Below are positions 1 to 6,410 of a stretch of DNA of 64,000 bases, in pieces. The first letter of the stretch is position 1. Every line of letters starts with the position of its first letter. The notes under the pieces were generated by a model. That model was not told the DNA's origin and made no database searches. It saw only the letters and a list, made by a program, of their open reading frames with translations. The translations under genes were made by a program, and so were the position numbers. This DNA is from Caulobacter segnis (GTDB taxonomy: Bacteria; Pseudomonadota; Alphaproteobacteria; Caulobacterales; Caulobacteraceae): the NCBI RefSeq assembly GCF_029543125.1, contig NZ_JARQWW010000001.1, forward strand, positions 558,001 to 622,000. Reading direction: 5' to 3'.

Positions 1-2
1 GA

Positions 3-143
3 GACGCCCTAGCCCTGGTCGATAGCGTGCGCGAAGGATGGATGAAGCAGTTCCGGGGAGCCGGACTGGGTGACGCCGAGATCAGGCGCTTTGCTACGTG
101 CTTTCGTCTGGCCGATCACGGGCGCGACCTGCTGGAAGCCTGA
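3..143 (+). CDS. C-terminal fragment of a possible HipA-like protein (partial, cut by window start)
   Basis: The frame is open from the first bases and ends with TGA at 141-143. The 46 visible residues (a VDSVREGWMK helix, then GAGLGDAEIRRFATCFRLAD) resemble the last two helices of HipA-family kinases, where a valine-rich helix with a Trp is followed by a G-[LV]-x-x-x-[DE]-I turn. A complete hip module begins about 1 kb downstream, which fits, but the fragment is too short to be sure. It converges on the phosphatase gene ending at 191. Any other protein with a helical C-terminus would also fit. Confidence 0.4.
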   Translation, partial: DALALVDSVREGWMKQFRGAGLGDAEIRRFATCFRLADHGRDLLEA

Positions 144-190
144 ACTCCGAACAATGCCCGCGGCGACCTGAAACTCCCCTGCACAGGCCC

Positions 191-994
191 CTATGCGGCC
201 AGATCTTCGACCGCGATCGGCCCCTTGGCGGCGGTGCGCCGCGTCTGCAGGAAGCGGCGCTCCTCGCCCTCCAAAACCACGGCGGTCAGGACGCCCGTGG
301 CGTAGGCGCCGGTGTCGACGCCGATGCGGCGCTTGTCCGAGTGCGGGTCGTCGGCCGGGGTGTGGCCGTGGACGATCAGCTTTTCGAAAGCCCGCGTGTC
401 GTTGAGAAACTCGCCGCGGATCCACAGGCGATCACGCCGGGTCTGCTGGTCGAGGGGAACGCCCGGGCGGGCCCCGGCGTGGACGAAGGTGTAGTCGCCA
501 AGCGTGACGGCCTCCTCGAGCCCCTGAAGGAAGCTCACATGCGCGGCCGGCATGGCGGCCCGCAGCTCTACTTGCGCGGCCTTCCAGGCCTCGGGCTCGG
601 CGCCGCGGGCCGGCGGCGTCACCCGATAGGACATCAAGGTCTCGCGACCGCCGAACTCGCACCAGGTCTCGCCCACCTGCGGGTCGGCGAGGAACTCCAG
701 CAAGGTGTCGTCGTGGTTGCCGGCCAAGAAGCGCACCGGGATAGGCGAGCGCTCCTTGAGCATGACCAGGGTTTGCAGGACCGCGTCAGACCGCGGCCCG
801 CGGTCCACATAGTCGCCCAGCATGACGAGGGCCGAGGCCTGTGACGGCCGCTTGAGCGCCTCGTCATAGATGCGTTCAAGCAAGGCGTTCAGCAGATCGG
901 CGCAGCCATGAACATCGCCGATGGCGTAGATGCGCACGCCTTCCGGCGCGCGGATCGGCTTGGCGTTGGCGAAGGAAAACAGACGCTTGAACAT
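191..994 (-). CDS. Metallophosphoesterase, PPP-type serine/threonine phosphatase
   Basis: This 267-residue cytoplasmic protein belongs to the calcineurin-like phosphoesterases of the bacterial PPP (PrpA/ApaH-like) type, which hydrolyse phosphoproteins or dinucleotide polyphosphates with a two-metal centre. The metal-binding signatures appear in the expected order: GDVHG (residues 26-30), GDYVDRG (60-66), GNHD (92-95), then FVHAG and VHGHTP in the C-terminal half. The length is normal for the family. No signal peptide is seen. It is transcribed alone and convergently with the fragment at 3-143; the start at 994 is the only Met ahead of the conserved core. Substrate cannot be told from sequence. 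Confidence 0.9.
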   Translation of the reverse strand: MFKRLFSFANAKPIRAPEGVRIYAIGDVHGCADLLNALLERIYDEALKRPSQASALVMLGDYVDRGPRSDAVLQTLVMLKERSPIPVRFLAGNHDDTLLEFLADPQVGETWCEFGGRETLMSYRVTPPARGAEPEAWKAAQVELRAAMPAAHVSFLQGLEEAVTLGDYTFVHAGARPGVPLDQQTRRDRLWIRGEFLNDTRAFEKLIVHGHTPADDPHSDKRRIGVDTGAYATGVLTAVVLEGEERRFLQTRRTAAKGPIAVEDLAA

Positions 995-1151
995 CGAGCC
1001 CTATGTAGCCTCACGATAGCGGGGATGAGGCCGCCTCAACGGCATCATAAATCCAGCAGCGGTGCTTGTAGTGAGGAAATCACGTTCGGGCCTCTGGATC
1101 CCATTGATATCCAACAGCCACATAAGCGGCTTCCATAGAAGCTCCAGAATG

Positions 1152-1172
1152 ATATAACTAAGATAATTATAT
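1152..1172. promoter_or_regulatory. AT-rich leader with short dyad upstream of hipB-hipA (first module)
   Basis: The 60 bases ahead of the antitoxin gene are strikingly AT-rich for this genome. They contain an inverted repeat of ATATAA (1152-1157) and TTATAT (1167-1172). HipB-type antitoxins bind operators in their own promoter, so this is a plausible but weak operator/promoter candidate. No Shine-Dalgarno is visible before the ATG at 1207. Confidence 0.3.
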
Positions 1173-1206
1173 TACTTGCTGTTCAATTTTAGGCATAACT
1201 ACTAAC

Positions 1207-1515
1207 ATGCTATCACTTCTTACGCCTACGGGCGGCTTGGAGAAGCTCGCAGCCAACGTGAAAAGTCTCCGGTTGGCGCTCGGCCTGACCCAAGCGGGCC
1301 TTTCCGCACGCTCCGGCGTTCCGTTGGGCACTCTGCGCAAGTTTGAGCAAACCGGACACGCGTCGAGCGAAGCCCTCATGAAGCTGTTGATCGCAGTCGG
1401 CGCGGCGCAAGCGGTGATCGAGGCGACCGAGCCTCGGCCGGCCAGATTCTCGTCGATCGACGAAGTGCTTGAACCTGACCCCAGGCCCACGCGCAAACGA
1501 GGTTGGCGCAAATGA
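1207..1515 (+). CDS. hipB: HipB-like XRE-family antitoxin (first hip module)
   Basis: A 102-residue protein with an N-terminal Cro/C1-type helix-turn-helix (about residues 14-65: LRLALGLTQAGLSARSGV then PLGTLRKFEQTG) and a basic C-terminal tail. By family it should bind DNA, repress its own operon and hold the HipA kinase inactive. The TGA at 1513-1515 overlaps the ATG of hipA (ATGA), so the two are translationally coupled. There is no recognisable ribosome binding site; the gene starts inside an AT-rich leader. Its last 45 codons are duplicated downstream at 2795. Confidence 0.85.
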   Translation: MLSLLTPTGGLEKLAANVKSLRLALGLTQAGLSARSGVPLGTLRKFEQTGHASSEALMKLLIAVGAAQAVIEATEPRPARFSSIDEVLEPDPRPTRKRGWRK

Positions 1516-2747
1516 AGCTGTCGCCTGTCGCTGCCGTGAATGTCGGCCTGGATTTCGGAGAAGGCGTCATTCCTGTCGGTCGCCTGGCGACCCGCGACCG
1601 GCGCGTCTACTTCGAGTACGATCGGGCCTTCCTCGCGAGGGGCCTGGAGATCTCCCCCTATCGGTTGGCGCTGCGGCCGGGTCTTCAGAACTGCGACCCA
1701 ATGTTGTTTGAAGGTCTTCCGGGCGTCTTCAACGACAGCCTGCCGGACGGCTGGGGTCGGCTCCTGTTCGATCGTGCGCTACGCGCGAGCGGCGTTCTGC
1801 CTGAGCAGATCTCGCCGCTTGATCGCCTGACACACGTTGGCGCACGCGGCATGGGCGCTTTGGTCTACGAGCCGGACCATGCTGAGACGCCGCCAACAGT
1901 CGACCTTGATCTCGATCGCCTTGCCGAGCAGTCGCAGCAAGTCCTTCAGGGCGAGGCTGACGAGGTGCTCAGTGAACTGATCGCCCTCAATGGCTCTTCG
2001 ACCGGCGCTCGCCCAAAAGCGATGATCGGGCTGCAGCCCGAAACGGGCCTGATCACTCACGGCGTCGCGACGCCGCCCCAGGGGTTCGAGGCATGGCTGG
2101 TCAAGTTCCCCAACAGCCATGACGGCCAGGACGCAGGCGCGATCGAGTACATCTACGCACTGATGGCTGAGGCCGCCGGCCTCGTCATGACGAAGACGCG
2201 GCTGCTCACGACGGACAAGGGGGGCGCCTACTTCGCGACGCAGCGCTTCGACCGCAATGGTGCAGCTCGGGTGCACACACACACCGCCTCCGGCCTTCTT
2301 CACGCAGATCACCGCATCCCCTCGCTCGACTACGAGCGTTTGATTGCTCTCACGTCAGGCCTTACCCGCGATGTTCGCGAGGTCGAGAAGATGTTCCGAT
2401 TGGCGGTATTCAATGTCTTCGCACACAACCGCGACGACCACGCCAAGAACTTCACCTTTCTGATGAACGATCAGGGCGAGTGGAGCCTTTCGCCGGCCTA
2501 CGATCTGACCTTCTCGTCGGGCCCTGGCGCGGAGCAAACGACAACGGTCATGGGACAAGGCAAGACGCCATCCAGCATCGACCTGAGGAAGCTGGCTGAA
2601 ATCGCAGGCCTCGCCAGCGATGCCGCACAGGACATCATCGATCAGACGCGAGACGCCGTGCGCCAATGGCCGCAGCTGGCGGCTCGGCATCACGTGACCA
2701 GGCAAAGGGTGAAGCTGATTGCGGAGCGCCTGGACGCAATCGCCTGA
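1512..2747 (+). CDS. hipA: HipA-family serine/threonine kinase toxin (first hip module)
   Basis: HipA toxins phosphorylate a translation factor (GltX in E. coli) and stall growth; substrates of other family members differ. From the ATG at 1512 the protein is 411 residues. Recognisable family parts are the N-terminal HipA domain (GVFNDSLPDGWGRLLFDRA, DRLTHVGARGMGAL), a glycine-rich SSTGARPKA loop, WLVKFP, the catalytic loop HNRDDHAKNF (H305) and SPAYDL with the metal-binding Asp (D331). An upstream TTG at 1503 is in frame, but the ATGA overlap with the antitoxin stop favours 1512. All key kinase motifs are intact, so the toxin should be active. Confidence 0.92.
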   Translation: MKLSPVAAVNVGLDFGEGVIPVGRLATRDRRVYFEYDRAFLARGLEISPYRLALRPGLQNCDPMLFEGLPGVFNDSLPDGWGRLLFDRALRASGVLPEQISPLDRLTHVGARGMGALVYEPDHAETPPTVDLDLDRLAEQSQQVLQGEADEVLSELIALNGSSTGARPKAMIGLQPETGLITHGVATPPQGFEAWLVKFPNSHDGQDAGAIEYIYALMAEAAGLVMTKTRLLTTDKGGAYFATQRFDRNGAARVHTHTASGLLHADHRIPSLDYERLIALTSGLTRDVREVEKMFRLAVFNVFAHNRDDHAKNFTFLMNDQGEWSLSPAYDLTFSSGPGAEQTTTVMGQGKTPSSIDLRKLAEIAGLASDAAQDIIDQTRDAVRQWPQLAARHHVTRQRVKLIAERLDAIA

Positions 2748-2794
2748 CGAGCGCCACACCCGCACGCTGACCAGACGGCGCCTCACTCGTCCAC

Positions 2795-2920
2795 ATGAAG
2801 CTGTTGATCGCCGTCGATGCAACGCAAGCGACGATTGAGGCGACCGAGCTGCGGCCGACCAGCTTCTCGTGGATCAACGAAGTTCTTCAACTTGAAGCCG
2901 AACCTACACGCCAGAGCGGC
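2795..2920 (+). pseudogene. Decayed second copy of the hipB antitoxin 3' end
   Basis: This stretch aligns without gaps to bases 1378-1494 of the antitoxin gene, about four of five bases identical over 117 positions, and its reading frame keeps the protein match (MKLLIAV, IEATE, RP, F, EVL, PTR). The helix-turn-helix half is missing and the original stop is lost; the frame runs on into the 3' end of the marC-like gene. It lies 47 bases after the hipA stop. This looks like the remnant of a tandem hip module whose kinase gene has gone. Confidence 0.75.
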
Positions 2921-2942
2921 CGCACGGTGAAGACGGTCGCGC

Positions 2943-3620
2943 TCATACGTACGGCTGCGCCGCCTCCGGGCGGATGAAGCCCGCGGTCGCTCCGGCGGCG
3001 CCCATGATCACGAACTGCACCGCCATGGCGCAAAGGATGAGGCCAAGAACCCGAACGACTACGGTCATTCCGACGCGACCCAGCATGCGCGTGATGATCG
3101 GCGTCGCCCACAGCACCAGGACGACGGCGGCGGCGGCGACGGCGATCGCGACGAGACCCGACGCTGCTTCCAGGCCGCCCGCCGCCGACTCGCTGGCATA
3201 GATCACCACAGCCGAGATCGCGCCCGGGCCCACGAGGATCGGAATGGCGAAGGGCACGACGATCTTTTCGAAGGTGCGTCGCGCATAGGTGCGCGGGTCG
3301 CCGTCCTCCAGGACGTCTTCCGCGTCGGAGCCGACGAGCGCGCCGCGCGCCATGTCGATGCCCAAGAGAAACAGGATGAGGCCGCCGGCGATGCGGAAAG
3401 CGGGCAACGAGATGCCAAAGACCTGCAGCAGGGCCACGCCCGCCACATAGAAGAGGCCGAGCAGTCCGATGACGAACACGCCCACATAGAGGGCGATGCG
3501 CCGCCGGGCGGCGCCGGTGGCCGATCCGGTCATGGCGGCGAATACCGGCAGGTTGCCGATGGGATTGATGAGCGCAAAGAGCGCGACGGCGAAGTTCAGC
3601 GCCAAGAGGAGCTTGGACAT
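2943..3620 (-). CDS. MarC-family integral membrane protein
   Basis: A 225-residue inner-membrane protein with about six hydrophobic segments. The opening ALNFAVALFALINPIGNLPVF is the MarC-family signature (NPIG in the first helix), followed by FRIAGGLILFLLGIDM and a C-terminal VRVLGLILCAMAVQFV helix. MarC proteins were once linked to multiple antibiotic resistance, but this is not supported experimentally and the transport function is unknown. It is transcribed away from the regulator at 3862, sharing a 240-base intergenic region that carries the TTACGG motif. Confidence 0.88.
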   Translation of the reverse strand: MSKLLLALNFAVALFALINPIGNLPVFAAMTGSATGAARRRIALYVGVFVIGLLGLFYVAGVALLQVFGISLPAFRIAGGLILFLLGIDMARGALVGSDAEDVLEDGDPRTYARRTFEKIVVPFAIPILVGPGAISAVVIYASESAAGGLEAASGLVAIAVAAAAVVLVLWATPIITRMLGRVGMTVVVRVLGLILCAMAVQFVIMGAAGATAGFIRPEAAQPYV

Positions 3621-3769
3621 GGGGGTAATCCTGGGAGACGGCGCGGACGCCGGTTGAGAGAGGCGCTGGCCCCTAGAGGTCCATCCCCGGCGCGCCTTGA
3701 TCGATCCTGCGCCCCAGCGGCGTTTTCTGGCGTCGCGGCCGTGCTTTGTTACGGCCGCCGCTTCGTCGG

Positions 3770-3784
3770 TTACGGTTGTAGGCG
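3770..3784 (+). promoter_or_regulatory. TTACGGTTGTAGGCG motif, putative operator
   Basis: This 15-base site lies 78-92 bases ahead of the winged-helix regulator start. It matches the sites at 24731-24746 (two differences over 16 bases) and 24703-24718. A half copy, TTACGGC, begins at 3749, which is 21 bases (two helical turns) upstream. No binding protein is proven. Confidence 0.45.
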
Positions 3785-3861
3785 AATGCGCCTAGCGAGC
3801 GCCGCATCGGCGCGGCACACCCTGCGGTGGTTGACCCAGGTGTCGGCGCAGGAGCTTACCC

Positions 3862-5268
3862 ATGTCCTCAGGTCTGATCGCAAGCGGCCGCAGCGTCGCG
3901 GCCTTCGGCCCGTTCGAGTTTCACTTCAACCCGCCTGGTCTGTTCGAGGCGGGCAAGCCGGTGGCCCTGGGCCGCAAGGCTCTGGAGATCATCGGCGTGC
4001 TGGTGGATCACGCGGGCGACCTTGTGACCCGCGCTGAGCTTTCGGCGAGCGTCTGGGGCGGGGTGACGGTCGTGGAGGCGGCGCTTCGGGTTCATATCTC
4101 CGCGGCCCGCAAGGCGTTGCGCGACGGAGAGGACGGCTTTCGTTTCATCGTCAACGAGGTGGGCCTGGGCTACCGGTTCGTCGCGCCCGTCGCCTTCGCC
4201 GCGCCGCTGCGTGGGTTGGAGGGAGAACCCCTTCTGATCGGGCGCGAGGATATTGAGCCGCGCATCGCTGCGTTGATCCCGGACCATCGCTGCCTGACCC
4301 TGATCGGGCCCTTGGGTGTCGGCAAGAGCGCCCTTCTGCGCCGTGTGGCTCAACGCCGACAATGGCCGCTGATCGATCTGGCTCGGGTCGACGACGAGGC
4401 CGGCCTGCTGGCCGCCGCGGCCGAGGCGCTCGACTGCGACGCCGACCGGCAATCGCTCCTTTCCGCGGTCGTCGATCGCGGGGACGACCTGCTGATCTTC
4501 GATAATGTCGAGGGCGCGCTCGAGCCTTTGGCCGCCGTCGCTGACGCCATCTTGGGCGCCACGCGCTGCGGTGTGCTGATCGGTGCGCGTGCGCCGCTGA
4601 ACATTGCCGGCGAGGCGGTCTTGCAGACGCCGTGCCTCGAGGCTCCGCCGCTTGGCCCTCTACGAGCCTATGACGCGGCCAAAATCCCGGCGATGCGCCT
4701 TTTCGTCGAGCGGGCCGACGCGGCGACCCCCGGCGGGTTCGTCCTCGACGACGGCAATGTCGAGGCCGCGGCGGAGCTTTGCCGCCTGCTCGACGGCCTG
4801 CCGCTGGCCATCGAACACGCCGCCTGCGCCCTCCCCGGTCTTGGGCTCAGGGGCCTGCTGGAGATCTGGCGCTCCAACCAGGGGTGGGACCTGATCGAAC
4901 GTCGTGGCGCTCAGGCGCGGCACGCAACTCTCGAGGCGGCCTTCGCCACGCTTTGGAGCGACCTGTCCTGCCTGGAGCGGTCGATCGTCCTGGCCCTGGC
5001 CGACCACCCCGAAGGCCTGCCCCTGACGGCCATCGAGAGCAGAACGGCCGGCGGCGGAGCGACCTTGCTGAAGACCCTTGTGCGCCTGACCGCCTGTTGC
5101 ATCGTGCAGCGTCAGGGCGACGGAGACGAGCCCGTCTACCGGCTCGGCAATCTGCTGCGGCTCTACGCCCTTACCCAAGAGCGCCCCACGCCCGCTCAAG
5201 GCGCGCCCGGCATGACCGGCGGCGCGCCCGGGCGGAGCCTTCGCGCCGTCGCTGCCCCGCACCGCTAA
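3862..5268 (+). CDS. Winged-helix transcriptional regulator with P-loop NTPase domain
   Basis: The 468-residue protein starts with an OmpR/PhoB-type winged helix (residues about 10-110, LGRKALEIIGVLVDHAGDLV, RVHISAARKALRD, VGLGYRFV). An AAA/STAND-like NTPase follows, with Walker A GPLGVGKS near residue 150 and Walker B LLIFDNVEG near 212, then a helical region with LLDGLPLAIEHAA typical of AfsR/MalT-like signalling ATPases. There is no receiver domain and no sensor repeat tail. Proteins of this architecture are cytoplasmic activators whose ligand is often unknown. The ATG at 3862 has AGGAG seven bases upstream. The stop is about 145 bases ahead of the UrcA gene. Confidence 0.85.
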   Translation: MSSGLIASGRSVAAFGPFEFHFNPPGLFEAGKPVALGRKALEIIGVLVDHAGDLVTRAELSASVWGGVTVVEAALRVHISAARKALRDGEDGFRFIVNEVGLGYRFVAPVAFAAPLRGLEGEPLLIGREDIEPRIAALIPDHRCLTLIGPLGVGKSALLRRVAQRRQWPLIDLARVDDEAGLLAAAAEALDCDADRQSLLSAVVDRGDDLLIFDNVEGALEPLAAVADAILGATRCGVLIGARAPLNIAGEAVLQTPCLEAPPLGPLRAYDAAKIPAMRLFVERADAATPGGFVLDDGNVEAAAELCRLLDGLPLAIEHAACALPGLGLRGLLEIWRSNQGWDLIERRGAQARHATLEAAFATLWSDLSCLERSIVLALADHPEGLPLTAIESRTAGGGATLLKTLVRLTACCIVQRQGDGDEPVYRLGNLLRLYALTQERPTPAQGAPGMTGGAPGRSLRAVAAPHR

Positions 5269-5332
5269 GCGCACCAAGGAAATGTCTTTTCGACACGCAG
5301 CCAACTGACGGCATAAACACCGTTAAGAAAGC

Positions 5333-5356
5333 GGTTTACGCGCCACTTAACGCGAC
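5333..5356 (+). promoter_or_regulatory. Possible CtrA-like site (TTAC-N7-TTAAC) upstream of the UrcA gene
   Basis: The leader before the UrcA gene holds TTAC, seven bases, then TTAAC, one mismatch from the CtrA consensus TTAA-N7-TTAAC of Caulobacterales. Such short sites occur by chance; this is only a suggestion that the gene may be cell-cycle regulated. Confidence 0.22.
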
Positions 5357-5413
5357 TTTACGCCCCGGTTCGGGCATTTTTTGGCCAAGGAAACAAAACA
5401 AAGGAGCGTTTCC

Positions 5414-5734
5414 ATGTCCATCCGAGTCCTCACCCTGAGCGCCGTTCTGGCCGCCGCCGCCACCATGGCCGTCGCCAAGCCCGTGGCCATTCAGATCGGC
5501 GATCTGAACCTTGCCCGAGAAGCCGACCGCAAGGTGCTCGCCGCCCGGGCCGACCAGGCCGCCGATCAGCTATGCAACACCGCCGATTTCATGGCCTTGC
5601 AGCAGCGTCGCAGCTGCCGCCTGAGCGTCCACGCCGAGGTCGCCGACCTGGTGGCCGCCCGCACCGAACGTCATCGCATGGCTGCGGTCGCGGCCGAAAC
5701 CCGCGCCGCTGAAGCCGCTTACACCCAGCCCTGA
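5414..5734 (+). CDS. UrcA-family exported protein
   Basis: A 106-residue protein with an N-terminal signal peptide (about residues 1-19, ending AVAKP) and the UrcA-family pattern: IQIGDLNLAREADRKVLAARADQAADQLC followed by a second cysteine in RRSCRLSV. The two cysteines probably form a disulfide in the periplasm. UrcA proteins are common in Caulobacterales and sphingomonads; their role is unknown. The start at 5414 is chosen over an in-frame upstream start because AAGGAG lies at 5401-5406 and the signal peptide then begins at the N-terminus. A strong hairpin follows the stop. Confidence 0.82.
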   Translation: MSIRVLTLSAVLAAAATMAVAKPVAIQIGDLNLAREADRKVLAARADQAADQLCNTADFMALQQRRSCRLSVHAEVADLVAARTERHRMAAVAAETRAAEAAYTQP

Positions 5735-5743
5735 GGCGTTTGC

Positions 5744-5770
5744 GCCTCCGCCGCCGCGTGCGGCGGAGGC
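5744..5770. terminator. Bidirectional hairpin between convergent genes
   Basis: Perfect 11-base arms (GCCTCCGCCGC, 5744-5754, and its complement 5760-5770) with a five-base loop lie between the UrcA stop and the convergent methyltransferase stop. There is no long T tract, as is common in GC-rich genomes. Confidence 0.7.
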
Positions 5771-5775
5771 GGCCC

Positions 5776-6297
5776 TCAGTAGGCCGAGAAGCGCTTTCGC
5801 ATGACCGCCTCTTCCTGTCGGATGCGGATGAGCAACAGCAGCGCATAAGGCCCGGCCAGGATCGTCGCCGTCATGGCGGCGTGCGCCGCCAGCATCAGGC
5901 CGGCAAGCTCCGGCAAGATGGCCAGGAAGTAGTTGGGGTGGCGGACGGTTCGAAAGAGCCGGTTGGTCACCAGTTTATGGTCAGAAGCCAAGATGAGCTT
6001 GATCGTCCAGATCGGCCCAAGGCCCCGGATCACCACAACGAGCATCACGGTGCCGAACGTCCATAGCGTCATGCCCAGGGCGGCCGCCGCGTCGAGCGTG
6101 GCCGGCCGGCCAAGGCTCTCGACTGCGACGCCCAGGTAGACGGCGATATGCGCCAAGGTCAGCAGCCGTGTGTTCGTTCGACCAAACTCCACAGCGCCTG
6201 CCGCCTTCAATCGGCGCTCGTTGCGCGCGGAGATGGCGACGCTGGCCAGGCGGACGGCGGCGGCGAGGCCAAGAAAGGCCAGGAGCCAGGCGGGCAT
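5776..6297 (-). CDS. Isoprenylcysteine carboxyl methyltransferase (ICMT) family membrane protein
   Basis: A 173-residue protein with four to five predicted membrane segments. The C-terminal half carries the family signature RTVRHPNYF (SAM-binding region) followed by IRIRQEEAVMRKRF. Bacterial ICMT-like proteins are membrane methyltransferases whose substrates are mostly unknown; several sit next to type III polyketide synthases, but none is present here. The gene is convergent with the UrcA gene and lies 113 bases downstream of the sensor kinase stop on the same strand, so it could be read from that operon. Confidence 0.8.
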   Translation of the reverse strand: MPAWLLAFLGLAAAVRLASVAISARNERRLKAAGAVEFGRTNTRLLTLAHIAVYLGVAVESLGRPATLDAAAALGMTLWTFGTVMLVVVIRGLGPIWTIKLILASDHKLVTNRLFRTVRHPNYFLAILPELAGLMLAAHAAMTATILAGPYALLLLIRIRQEEAVMRKRFSAY

Positions 6298-6410
6298 GGA
6301 TCGTCTCTCGGTTGCTGCACGCTAAGCTTTAGCGGCTCGAAAGCGTGCCCCACGAGGTCGTTCCGGCGCTGGATCGGCGCATTCTGCGGCCGCCAAGCGG
6401 CTGCTTCGCT

